Below are positions 34,269 through 42,301 of a stretch of DNA of 64,000 bases, one piece after another (position 1 is the first letter of the stretch; each line of letters opens with the position of its first letter). Under the pieces are notes generated by a model. That model was not told the origin of the DNA, searched no databases, and saw only the letters and a list, made by a program, of their open reading frames with translations. The position numbers were made by a program, and so were the translations under genes. Location: positions 4,092,001-4,156,000 of the forward strand of contig CBDEUV010000002.1 in the NCBI GenBank assembly GCA_965243385.1. Reading direction: 5' to 3'. Origin of the DNA: JANSYA01 sp965243385 (GTDB taxonomy: Bacteria; Spirochaetota; Leptospiria; Leptospirales; Leptonemataceae).

Positions 34269-35606
34269 CTAAAGCGATAGTTTCGCCTTCCATTCGTCGA
34301 GCAGGCTTTCGTGCAGGCCGGCGGCCGGAAACTCGGCGATGACCTGCATCAGAAAACCTTCGATGAGCATAATCCGCGCCTGGCTTTCAGACAGCCCGCG
34401 CGCCATCAAAAAGAAGATCGCTTCCGGGTCCAGTTCGCCGACGGTCGCGCCGTGTTCGGCCGCCACGTCTTCGGCTTTGACGATTAGCTTGGGCATGCTT
34501 TCGGCCCGCGCCTTTTTGTTTAAGAGAATATTGTTGTTGGTCTGATGCGAATCGACGTGCTTGCGTCCCGGCGGTATCATCAGGTTGCCGTTGAAGACGC
34601 TGTGAGCGCGATCGCGCACTACCGTTTTATACAGGAGCGAGCTATCGGTATGATCCGCGTCGTGGGCCGCGAGCATTTCCATATCGAGGTACTCGCCGCC
34701 GGAAGCCGCGGCAAGACCTATGCCGCGGAATTCGCCGCCCGGCGCGGTCAGCCGTCCGGTGACGAAACTCTTGCCGGCGTAGCCGCCGTGCTGGGCGATG
34801 CTGACGTGCACCCGCGCATCCCGGCCCTGGGTGGACTCGATGCGATGGAAATTGTATTCGTCGCCGACGTAGTGGCGCAGGCTGATATAATTCACGCGGG
34901 CGTTGTCGCCGCAGACGATATGGGTTTCGCAATTCCACAGCGAAAGGTCTCCCGGGGCGGCGTCCGGCTTGCCGAAAGCTGCGGCGCGAAATTCTTCGAT
35001 CACCGTGAGCTCGGCTCCGGGCGCGGCGTAGATCAGCGTGCGTTGCGCGACTGTGGCGTCCGGCGTCTGCTGCTGATGAACGATATGCAGCGGCGCCTCG
35101 TCTTTCGAAATCGCTTTGCGGGTGCCGACGAAGGTCGCCTGGGAGTGCGCGGCCAGATTCTGCAGCTGAAAGACGTTCAGCGGTTCGCGGTCGGTCAGCA
35201 CGCCCTGGTTGGTGGTGCCGCCTTCCGGAATGGGCGCGTCGATGCGCGCGCTTTGCGTTTGTAGATGTTCTTTCAGTATCTTCGCGTAGGGCGCATGGGA
35301 TTCGTTTGTGAGAATTTCGGCGAAGTCCGTCGCGGTAATCGCCGCGTCCGGGTGCGGATTCTCGATCTTCGTGACGAAGCCGGGGGTGCCGGATTCGTTC
35401 GAGTCCGAAGAAATCAGCGCGAAGCTCTTGGGATCGAAATCGCGAGAGTCGAGTCGCAGCTTACGCCAGGATTCGTGCTGATTGTCGGGCAGGCCCGTCC
35501 GCTCGTAGGCGTCGAAGGCGGCCGTACGGATCTCGCGCAGGGATTCCGGCTCGTTGCGCTGCAGCACGGCGTCGCGCAGGGAGACAATGGTCTGGTTCTC
35601 GGTCAT
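34269..35606 (-). CDS. sufD: Fe-S cluster assembly scaffold subunit SufD
   Basis: SufD pairs with SufB in the SufBC2D scaffold. The 445-residue protein has the usual divergent N-terminus, and the C-terminal core HVDSHQTNNNILLNKKARAESMPKLIVKAEDVAAEHGATVGELDPEAIFFLMARGLSESQAR with the conserved His (CSHGATVG-like position, here AEHGATVG). It is preceded by sufC with a spacing of about 70 bp. Confidence 0.95.
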   Translation of the reverse strand: MTENQTIVSLRDAVLQRNEPESLREIRTAAFDAYERTGLPDNQHESWRKLRLDSRDFDPKSFALISSDSNESGTPGFVTKIENPHPDAAITATDFAEILTNESHAPYAKILKEHLQTQSARIDAPIPEGGTTNQGVLTDREPLNVFQLQNLAAHSQATFVGTRKAISKDEAPLHIVHQQQTPDATVAQRTLIYAAPGAELTVIEEFRAAAFGKPDAAPGDLSLWNCETHIVCGDNARVNYISLRHYVGDEYNFHRIESTQGRDARVHVSIAQHGGYAGKSFVTGRLTAPGGEFRGIGLAAASGGEYLDMEMLAAHDADHTDSSLLYKTVVRDRAHSVFNGNLMIPPGRKHVDSHQTNNNILLNKKARAESMPKLIVKAEDVAAEHGATVGELDPEAIFFLMARGLSESQARIMLIEGFLMQVIAEFPAAGLHESLLDEWKAKLSL

Positions 35607-35677
35607 ATGTTTATTGCTTCGTCTGGATCAACCCGAAAGAACGCCGGGGTGATCCGGCGCCGGCCGTTCGGGCATAC

Positions 35678-36433
35678 TCAGGTATTCTGGGCCTGGCCCT
35701 CAAGCACCCAGTCGTAGCCTTCGGCTTCGAGTCGTTCGGCCAGGTCGCGGCCGCCGCTTTTTTGAATGCGCCCTTCCATGAAAATATGCACCCGGTCCAG
35801 AGTGAGATAGTTCAGGATGCGCTGATAGTGCGTGATGATCAGCATCGAGCGCTGGTCGCCGCGCATGGATTCGATGCCTTCGGCGATGATCCGGAGCGCG
35901 TCAATGTCGAGACCCGAGTCGATTTCGTCGAGAATGGCCATCTTCGGTTTGATCAGCGACATCTGCAGAATTTCGTTACGCTTTTTTTCGCCGCCGGAGA
36001 AGCCGTCGTTTACGTAGCGGGCCATGAACGAATTGTCCATCTGCAGCGTGCCCATCGCCTCTTTCAGTTCTTTGCGAAATTCTTTCACCGGTACGTCCGC
36101 GCCGCGAATATTCTTGAGCACGTTGCGCAGGAAATTCGTCTGGGTCACGCCGGGAATGCTGGTCGGATACTGCAGCGATAGAAACAGGCCCGCCCGGGCG
36201 CGTTCGTCTGTGGGCATCTCCAGCACGGACTTGCCGTCGAGCAGGATATCGCCTTTGGTGATCTCGTAGTTGGGGTGACCCAGGATCGTGTACGAGAGGG
36301 TGCTCTTACCCGAACCGTTGGGCCCCATGATGGCGTGGATTTCGCCCTTCGGGATTTCCAGGTTCAGACCTTTTACGATTTCTTTGCCCTCGACGGATAC
36401 GTGGAGGTCTTTGATTTCCAGCATTAAGCTCAT
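35678..36433 (-). CDS. sufC: Fe-S cluster assembly ATPase SufC
   Basis: An ABC-type ATPase of the SufBCD complex. It has Walker A in MGPNGSGKSTLSYTILG, signature FSGGEKKRNEILQ and Walker B MAILDEIDSGLDIDAL. It is 251 residues long. ATG 36433 has GGAA 7 nt upstream and is preferred to ATG 36424. Confidence 0.97.
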   Translation of the reverse strand: MSLMLEIKDLHVSVEGKEIVKGLNLEIPKGEIHAIMGPNGSGKSTLSYTILGHPNYEITKGDILLDGKSVLEMPTDERARAGLFLSLQYPTSIPGVTQTNFLRNVLKNIRGADVPVKEFRKELKEAMGTLQMDNSFMARYVNDGFSGGEKKRNEILQMSLIKPKMAILDEIDSGLDIDALRIIAEGIESMRGDQRSMLIITHYQRILNYLTLDRVHIFMEGRIQKSGGRDLAERLEAEGYDWVLEGQAQNT

Positions 36434-36538
36434 GATTGTTTCCGATTGCTATAGATTGATTGAAGCGGTCGTCCGGCGTCGCCGGTGAAAGCAAGCGCGA
36501 GACGCCCAAATTCGTGACACCGGCCGGAGCCGTCGTCG

Positions 36539-37975
36539 TCAGCTCTGCGCCGCTCCGGCGGCCGCTTCCGTTTCTTCGGGGCCGGCGATCGCGTTGCCGT
36601 CTTCTAAGATCATGCGAATCAGGCGGGTCATCTCCACCGAGTATTCGATATTCAAATCGCGCACGACGCCTTCGCAGAAGCCGTTTACGATCAGCAGCTT
36701 CGCTTCGTCTTCGTTGAGCCCGCGGGTCTGCAGGTAGAACAGCATGTCCTCGTCGATGCGCGAGACCGTCGCTTCGTAGTTCAAGGTGCCCTGTTCGCCG
36801 CTCACGTCATTATAGGGATAGGCGTGCGATTCGGAGCGATCGTCCATCATCAGGCCGTCGCATTTGATGTGGCTGTAGGCGTTCTCCGCTCCCTTCTCGA
36901 ATTTCACCAGCCCGCGATAGGAATTGATGCCGCCGTCGAGCGAGATGCCCTTCGCCAGAATATTCGAGCGGGTGTTTTTACCCGTGTGAATAATGCGCGC
37001 GCCGGTGTCCTGCACCTGGCCGTTGCCGGCGAAGGCCAGCGAAAGGATGTCGCCCGTGGAATTGTCGCCTTTCAGAACGACGCCCGGGTACTTCACGGTC
37101 TGCGCGCCGATATTGACGTCGGTCCAGGTGATATGCGCGCCGCGCTCGGCCAGACCGCGTTTCACGGTCCAGTTGTACATATTCTTTTTCCAGTTCTGGA
37201 TCGTGGTGTAGTGAATGCGTGCGTTGTCCATCGCGACCAATTCGACGACCGCCGTATGGAAATTGGTGCCGCTGTCCTGAACGGAGCTGCAGCCCTCGCT
37301 GTATACGATCTCGGCGCCTTCGTCGGCGATCAAGAGCGTGCGTTCGTACTGGCCGGACGATTGAGCCGTGACTTTGAAATACGCCTGTAGCGGCATAGGG
37401 GTCTTTACGCCTTTAGGAACGTAGGCGAAACTGCCCCCGGAGAAGACGGCGCTGTTCAGGGCCGCAAACTTGTTATCGTTCGAGGTTACGACCGTTCCGA
37501 TATACTTGCGCACGATTTCGGGATACTCGCGAATCGCGGTATCGATGTCGCAAAAGATGATGTCCAGTTCTTCGAGCTCTTTGGTGACATTGGCGTAAAC
37601 GGTTTCGGAATCGTTCATCGCCTCTAAGCCCGCCAGATAACGACGCTCGTGCTCGGGAATGCCCAGACGCTCGAAGCTGCGCAGAACTTCGGGATCGACT
37701 TCGTCCCACGATTTCTTTTTCTGCTTATTCGCGCCCACGTAGTGCACGTAGCTTTCCAGGTCGATTTCGAATCCCGGCAGAAAGCCCCACTCGGGCATGG
37801 GCTTGCCTTCGAAGATTTCAAGCGCCTGCAGGCGAAACTCCGTAACCCAGCCCGGTTCGTTTTTGATATGCGAGATGGATTCGACCACGCGCCGACTGAG
37901 ACCGGCGGGAAACGCGTCCGGCGCGTAAAATTCGCCGGCCTGGGATTGTTCGGGAGTCAGTACTTCTGTGGCCAT
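36539..37975 (-). CDS. sufB: Fe-S cluster assembly scaffold subunit SufB
   Basis: The first gene of the suf operon (478 residues). Typical SufB segments include VYANVTKELEELDIIFCDIDTAIREYPEIVRKYIG, SFAYVPKGVKTPMPLQAYF, EGCSSVQDSGTNFHTAVVELVA and SGEQGTLNYEATVSRIDEDMLFYLQTRGL. GGACGGAACGGA lies just upstream of ATG as ribosome binding site. Confidence 0.97.
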   Translation of the reverse strand: MATEVLTPEQSQAGEFYAPDAFPAGLSRRVVESISHIKNEPGWVTEFRLQALEIFEGKPMPEWGFLPGFEIDLESYVHYVGANKQKKKSWDEVDPEVLRSFERLGIPEHERRYLAGLEAMNDSETVYANVTKELEELDIIFCDIDTAIREYPEIVRKYIGTVVTSNDNKFAALNSAVFSGGSFAYVPKGVKTPMPLQAYFKVTAQSSGQYERTLLIADEGAEIVYSEGCSSVQDSGTNFHTAVVELVAMDNARIHYTTIQNWKKNMYNWTVKRGLAERGAHITWTDVNIGAQTVKYPGVVLKGDNSTGDILSLAFAGNGQVQDTGARIIHTGKNTRSNILAKGISLDGGINSYRGLVKFEKGAENAYSHIKCDGLMMDDRSESHAYPYNDVSGEQGTLNYEATVSRIDEDMLFYLQTRGLNEDEAKLLIVNGFCEGVVRDLNIEYSVEMTRLIRMILEDGNAIAGPEETEAAAGAAQS

Positions 37976-38003
37976 TCCGTTCCGTCCTGTGTTAGAGGGG
38001 TTC

Positions 38004-38017
38004 TAAACGTACGTTTA
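38004..38017. promoter_or_regulatory. Perfect 14-bp palindrome in the suf promoter region
   Basis: TAAACGTACGTTTA reads the same on both strands and lies 29 bp upstream of the sufB ATG. Suf operons are commonly controlled by Fe-S or iron regulators (SufR, IscR/Rrf2, Fur). The sequence does not match the classic Fur box; the regulator is unknown. Confidence 0.55.
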
Positions 38018-38179
38018 TTCTAAGCGACGTTGCCATCAGGAAAATCAAAGCCCCGTTCCGCGGCAATCAGAATGTCAAATGAAGCCGGGAAACCAGCGAA
38101 ATCGGAGCTACACCCGGGTGCCTGAAAAATGGCCGGGCGGTGCCGGCGTACGACCTGTCCGGATCCTCGAGTGGCGCGC

Positions 38180-38764
38180 TCAGGGAGCGGCTTCGGCGGG
38201 ATAGCGCGAACGAATCAAATCGTGGAATGCTTCCTGGCTGCCGACGCGGCTCAGCGCGCGCCAATCGGACTCCGTCCACGCGGTAAGATTCAGGCGAGTG
38301 ACCGCGGTTTCGGTGGATCCTCCAATATAGAGATCCTGGTCGAATCGCCGGGTATTGCGATCCACGTAGTCCGACAATGCGACGTAACGCAGTCCGGTAT
38401 AATAATTGCGCGACCAGCCGATCAGCTTGACGGCTTTATCAAACGGAAATCCCGTTCCAACCCATACCGCGCCGCTCGCGTTCTCCGAATAGGGCAGCGG
38501 ATCCGCGTCCTGAATCTGCGCGGGAATATCGAGGTCCCCGGCCAGGATCAGCAGTCGGCCGGCTTTGTCCATGCGCGTCAGCAGCAGCCGCGGGCCGGTA
38601 ATCTCGTCCGACCACAGATCCTGATAGAAGCGGGTGACCGTGCCGCGTCGATCGCCGTCGATGGAGACGCTACTGGTGGAAGAGCAGGCCGCGCCGAATA
38701 CCAGCAAGGTCGCCAGGCCCAGGCGGGGCAGGTACGAAAGAATCGATAATCGTCTCGCTTGCAT
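38180..38764 (-). CDS. Lipoprotein of unknown function
   Basis: ATG 38764 gives a lipoprotein signal with hydrophobic LGLATLLVFGAAC and a Ser-rich start of the mature chain (SSTSSVSIDGD). The 165-residue mature domain has no recognised motifs. The frame is open further upstream (to 38881) but that part lacks signal-like character. Confidence 0.7.
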   Translation of the reverse strand: MQARRLSILSYLPRLGLATLLVFGAACSSTSSVSIDGDRRGTVTRFYQDLWSDEITGPRLLLTRMDKAGRLLILAGDLDIPAQIQDADPLPYSENASGAVWVGTGFPFDKAVKLIGWSRNYYTGLRYVALSDYVDRNTRRFDQDLYIGGSTETAVTRLNLTAWTESDWRALSRVGSQEAFHDLIRSRYPAEAAP

Positions 38765-38911
38765 GTCGGTCAGTGGGAAGCCGGATGGCGCGTCCGGTCG
38801 GAAGAAGCGGCGCGCCCGAACCAGAAAATCGCCCGGGGCCCGGGGATCAATCAGAAACGTCTCGTCCGGGGCCGGTTCCACTCCGTCTGATCGCAGGGCA
38901 TTTGTACAGGT

Positions 38912-39436
38912 TCAGAGCTTTGAATCCCCGCTCGCTTCGGCCGGCGCAATCGGGTAGCGTCGTCCGGCATAATTGAGTACGTAATTCTCATCTACTGCTT
39001 CGATGCCGGACGAAAGCTCCAGCATCAGTCCGGTGCCGAGGCGTCCCATTGGAATCCCCGCATCGGGGCGGGCGGGATGCAGTAGCGCGCCGGTTTCAGA
39101 AACTCGGAGCCCGCCGGGTTCGAACGGAACTGTGAGCGAAGTGTGATTGAACCCGAGTATATCCTGTGGTCCGTCGGCGGTCAGTCGGTCGAAAACAATC
39201 GGAGTACCGACGCAGCGGACGAAATTGAGTTCCGGACCGCACGGCGAGATCCAGGCGAAATTCGGGAACTCTCCGCTCGCGTTCGCACGCAGGCGGCGAA
39301 AGAAGAAGTCCAGGAAAGCGCGATCTTCCAGCCGCGTTCCGTCGTGATAGAGCCAGCCGCCCGAATCGATTTCGTAGAAATAGCGGCGGGTTTTTCGGGA
39401 TGATTTCGGATTGGGCTCAATCTTCATAAAATACAT
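38912..39436 (-). CDS. UPF0598/DUF4505-family protein
   Basis: The sequence follows the UPF0598 family, best known from a small eukaryotic mitochondrial protein: RRYFYEIDSGGWLYHDGT, AFLDFFFRRLR, FPNFAWISPCGPELNFVRC, PIVFDRL, TVPFEPGGLRVSETGALLHP and GLMLELSSGIE. Function unknown. No signal peptide. The start follows ATG-rich AT-biased DNA with an inverted repeat 92 bp upstream. Confidence 0.8.
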   Translation of the reverse strand: MYFMKIEPNPKSSRKTRRYFYEIDSGGWLYHDGTRLEDRAFLDFFFRRLRANASGEFPNFAWISPCGPELNFVRCVGTPIVFDRLTADGPQDILGFNHTSLTVPFEPGGLRVSETGALLHPARPDAGIPMGRLGTGLMLELSSGIEAVDENYVLNYAGRRYPIAPAEASGDSKL

Positions 39437-39527
39437 GAAGTGCAGATAGTATAATATTCGCTCATCGATTCGTTCTCCGAAATACTCCGACGTCCACTCA
39501 AATTTGAGGCGTGATGGGCGAAGATCG

Positions 39528-39545
39528 TTACGTATCTATACGTAA
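39528..39545. promoter_or_regulatory. 18-bp inverted repeat TTACGTAT-CT-ATACGTAA
   Basis: Two perfect 8-bp arms separated by 2 bp lie 92 bp upstream of the UPF0598 gene and about 250 bp upstream of the DUF4332 gene. The size and symmetry fit a dimeric regulator's operator. The regulator is unknown. Confidence 0.45.
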
Positions 39546-39706
39546 TCCAGGGTCGAAACTTTTTTGTGGATGCGTCTTTCAAGATTTGTAGCCTTCGCGA
39601 AGAAGAGATTTTCAGCCGAATGTTAGGCTATTCTGTGCGTAGTGGTAGAAGATGATGAAAAAAGCTTTATTTATTTAATAAAATCTAAGGTTTTTTTCTC
39701 TTAAGC

Positions 39707-39735
39707 TTGACATGCTGTTTTGATTTGTTTTAATA
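39707..39735 (+). promoter_or_regulatory. Putative promoter of the DUF4332 gene
   Basis: A perfect TTGACA (39707-39712) is followed after 17 bp by TTAATA (39730-39735). The -35 box is perfect, the -10 box weak, and the region AT-rich. The ATG is 60 bp further on. Confidence 0.5.
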
Positions 39736-39794
39736 GTGAAAAGGCTTTTGAAACAGCGCTTGCTTGCAGGCCTTCAAGAAGGGGTAACCTTAAC

Positions 39795-40196
39795 ATGGCA
39801 AAACTAAATAAAATCTCAGGTATCTCACCCGAGCATGCCCTCCAACTGAAAAGCGCGGGCGTAACCACCATCGAAAAACTCTTATCGCACGGCGATACGA
39901 AGTTGGGTCGTAAGGCGATCGCGCAAAAAGCGCGGATCAACGAAAAGCTGGTCGGCAAATGGGTGCACCACGCGGACTTCTTTCGCATCAAAGGCATCGC
40001 CGGTCTGAAAGCGGAGCTGCTTGAAGCGTGCGGCGTTCCGACTGTGAACGTTCTCGCGAAGCAGGATCCGGATAAGCTTTATGAGAAGATGGTAAAAATT
40101 AACACCAAAAAGGCGATGCTGGAACGCGTCCCCGGTATGGTGCAGGTGCGCCGCTGGGTGAAGACCGCGAAGAAGCTCAAGCCCGTCGTTAAATAA
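39795..40196 (+). CDS. DUF4332-family helix-hairpin-helix protein
   Basis: The 133-residue protein has two helix-hairpin-helix-like halves of the DUF4332 type: ISGISPEHALQLKSAGVTTIEKLL and IKGIAGLKAELLEACGVPTVNVLAKQDPDKLYEKM, followed by a basic C-terminus (RRWVKTAKKLKPVVK). The fold suggests DNA or RNA binding. It has a strong -35 promoter element and a strong terminator, so it is probably well expressed as a single gene. ATG 39795 is preceded by AAGGGG. Confidence 0.82.
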   Translation: MAKLNKISGISPEHALQLKSAGVTTIEKLLSHGDTKLGRKAIAQKARINEKLVGKWVHHADFFRIKGIAGLKAELLEACGVPTVNVLAKQDPDKLYEKMVKINTKKAMLERVPGMVQVRRWVKTAKKLKPVVK

Positions 40197-40274
40197 CGCG
40201 CGGAATCGCGGAGCTGACGAAGATCCGCCCGGGGCGAGCCCGGGTCGGATCGTTTTCGTCGGCGCGGCAAATGG

Positions 40275-40300
40275 AACGCCCCGTTCAGGGGCGTTTTTTT
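40275..40300 (+). terminator. Rho-independent terminator of the DUF4332 gene
   Basis: AACGCCCC pairs with GGGGCGTT (40275-40282 and 40288-40295) around a 5-nt loop, followed by a run of T to 40300. Confidence 0.88.
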
Positions 40301-40339
40301 ATAGTCAACAGTCACCGGTGTTAGACACCGGCCGACACC

Positions 40340-41164
40340 ATGGTCGATATCTTTTCCGCGGTCGTTCTGGGAGTCATCCAGGGCCTGACCGAATTCATTC
40401 CGATCTCCAGTACCGCGCATTTGCGCATCGCTTCCGTCTTCCTCGATATCCCCGATCCCGGCGCCGCGTACTCAGCGGTCATTCAGCTGGGGACTCTGGC
40501 TTCGCTCCTCGTTTATTTTCGTGATGATCTGTGGAATTTCACCACGGCCGGAGTGCAGGGGCTGCTCAGCGGCGAACCCTTTCGTGATCAAAACGCGCGT
40601 ATGGTGTGGTATCTGATCCTGGGCACGATTCCGGTTTCGGTATTCGGCTTGCTGCTTTCAGATTATATCAAAGGGCCGTTTCGGTCGCTGTACGTGATTG
40701 CGGGCAGCCTGATCGCGCTCGGGGTCATTCTGTGGCTGGTCGATCTGTGGTCGCCGAAGAGCCGGGACATCAAAACCCTGGGCTGGAAAGACGCCCTGGG
40801 AATCGGACTCGGGCAGAGTCTGGCGCTGATTCCGGGCGCGTCACGATCGGGGACCACTCTGACTGTGGGACTCCTGCTGGGCTTCGATCGCTACGCCGCC
40901 ATGCGCTTTTCTTTCTTATTAAGTATACCGGCCATCGGTTTGTCCGGGGTCTATGAGCTGATCAAAGACTTTCACGAGCTGGAGTCCGCGGGCCTGTCGG
41001 GGCTGCTGGCCGGCACAATCGCGGCGGCGATCGTGGGTTATTTGACCGTGGCGGGCCTGCTGCGGTTTTTACGGACCCATTCCACGCTGCCGTTTGTCCT
41101 GTACCGCATCGGAATGGGGGTTTTACTGCTGATTTTGTTGTTTGCAGGGCTGATCGAGCCGTGA
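40340..41164 (+). CDS. uppP: Undecaprenyl-diphosphatase
   Basis: It recycles the undecaprenyl lipid carrier for cell-wall synthesis at the inner membrane. The BacA/UppP motifs are present: GLTEFIPISSTAHL (active-site Glu) near residue 17 and IPGASRSGTTLTVGLLLG (active-site Arg and Ser) near 170. It has 274 residues and about eight membrane segments, the usual form. Confidence 0.96.
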   Translation: MVDIFSAVVLGVIQGLTEFIPISSTAHLRIASVFLDIPDPGAAYSAVIQLGTLASLLVYFRDDLWNFTTAGVQGLLSGEPFRDQNARMVWYLILGTIPVSVFGLLLSDYIKGPFRSLYVIAGSLIALGVILWLVDLWSPKSRDIKTLGWKDALGIGLGQSLALIPGASRSGTTLTVGLLLGFDRYAAMRFSFLLSIPAIGLSGVYELIKDFHELESAGLSGLLAGTIAAAIVGYLTVAGLLRFLRTHSTLPFVLYRIGMGVLLLILLFAGLIEP

Positions 41165-41243
41165 TATAATTCGGCCAACAATTATTAAGGGGACGCCGAA
41201 TTCCGCCGATAGGGGTCTTACAGCGAGCATTCCGGAGCGATTC

Positions 41244-41708
41244 ATGGCAGCACTCAAAAAGAATCAGTACGACGCATACAAAGATACTGAAATTACGACG
41301 GCGAATCAGGGCAAATTGATCATTATGCTCTACGATGGAGCGCTGCGCTTCCTCAAAATCGCCAACGAAAACATGGCGCCGCGGACTTACGACGTCGTGA
41401 ACACGAATATCATCAAGGCTCAGGATATCGTCACCGAATTGATGCTCGCGCTGAATATGGATGAAGGCGGCGAAGTCGCTGAGAACCTCTTCAACCTCTA
41501 CGCTTATATGAAAAAGCGCCTCTTAGAAGCGAATATCGCCAAAGATACGGCGATCGTCGACGAGGTGCTTGGCATTCTGAACCAGCTCAAAGGCGCCTGG
41601 TCCGAAGTCGCAGCCGGCGCCGGCGATGCGAAAGGCGCGAGCAAATCCCCCGCTCCCGCGCCGGGTGCTCCGCCGGCCGAAGGCATGAGCTTTTCGATCA
41701 GCGGCTGA
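41244..41708 (+). CDS. fliS: Flagellin export chaperone FliS
   Basis: FliS binds the flagellin C-terminus and prevents early polymerisation in the cytoplasm. Residues 1-130 are a clear match: YDAYKDTEITTANQGKLIIMLYDGALRFLKIA, then YDVVNTNIIKAQDIVTELMLALNMDEGGEVAENLFNLYAYMKKRLLEANI. A Pro/Ala-rich tail of 25 residues is extra. GGAGC lies 8 nt upstream of ATG. Confidence 0.95.
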   Translation: MAALKKNQYDAYKDTEITTANQGKLIIMLYDGALRFLKIANENMAPRTYDVVNTNIIKAQDIVTELMLALNMDEGGEVAENLFNLYAYMKKRLLEANIAKDTAIVDEVLGILNQLKGAWSEVAAGAGDAKGASKSPAPAPGAPPAEGMSFSISG

Positions 41709-41807
41709 TTCTCCCGGCCGGCAGCGAGTCCTGCGACGCCGTACGCCGCCTGGCAAATCGGGCGACGCGATAGATCGCAGGCCGCAATTCCGGCGGCGAC
41801 CTGATTC

Positions 41808-42170
41808 ATGGACTCCGCCGCAGTCGAAAGATTCTTACGTTTACTGCGACGGCGGCTTGACCGACAGTTGCGCCTGCTTCGGGAAGAGCGATTGCCCGAA
41901 GCCCTCGATCTGGAACCACAACTCCAGGCGATGTTCGACGAGCTCCAGCAGCTCGATTTAGCATCAGCCGAACGATCGCCGCTCCAGGCTACGCTGCGCC
42001 GGCAATGCGCGGAATTGACCGATCGAATCCAGCCGTATTTCCAGCAGGAGCATCGTCTGCTCTCCCGCGAATGGGTCGCTTTGCAGGTCGACTCCGAATT
42101 GCGTCGACTGGCGCAGGAACCCGGCCCCGACGAGACGCGGTCCGGACGCCAGAGTTCGATTTCGGATTAG
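41808..42170 (+). CDS. Small helical protein, possibly FliT/FlgN-like chaperone
   Basis: A 120-residue, Leu/Arg/Glu-rich, wholly helical protein directly downstream of fliS. FliT-type flagellar chaperones are small, helical, poorly conserved and often encoded next to fliS, so this is a candidate on position and composition only. No motif proves it. Confidence 0.55.
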   Translation: MDSAAVERFLRLLRRRLDRQLRLLREERLPEALDLEPQLQAMFDELQQLDLASAERSPLQATLRRQCAELTDRIQPYFQQEHRLLSREWVALQVDSELRRLAQEPGPDETRSGRQSSISD

Positions 42171-42301
42171 TTTTTCGTCCGGGCCAGGGCGATTTCTCCT
42201 GCGTGGCTCAGCTTAAAAAGCTTTCCGACGCGAGAACTTTTTCCTCTTGCGCTCCGTCCAACTCTACAACAGTTTCTGTCAAAATGATCGGAGAAATTCG
42301 T

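Larger units (their letters stand above)
39437..39794. other. AT-rich intergenic region between divergent genes
   Basis: About 360 bp without a gene, clearly richer in A and T than its surroundings, including runs of T and a TTTATTTATTTAATAAAA stretch near 39667. It carries the inverted repeat at 39528-39545 and a promoter candidate at 39707-39735. It separates the UPF0598 gene (minus) from the DUF4332 gene (plus). Confidence 0.6.

Noticed and set aside
34545..35264. 239-codon plus-strand open frame
   Set aside because: It is antisense to sufD and without recognisable features.
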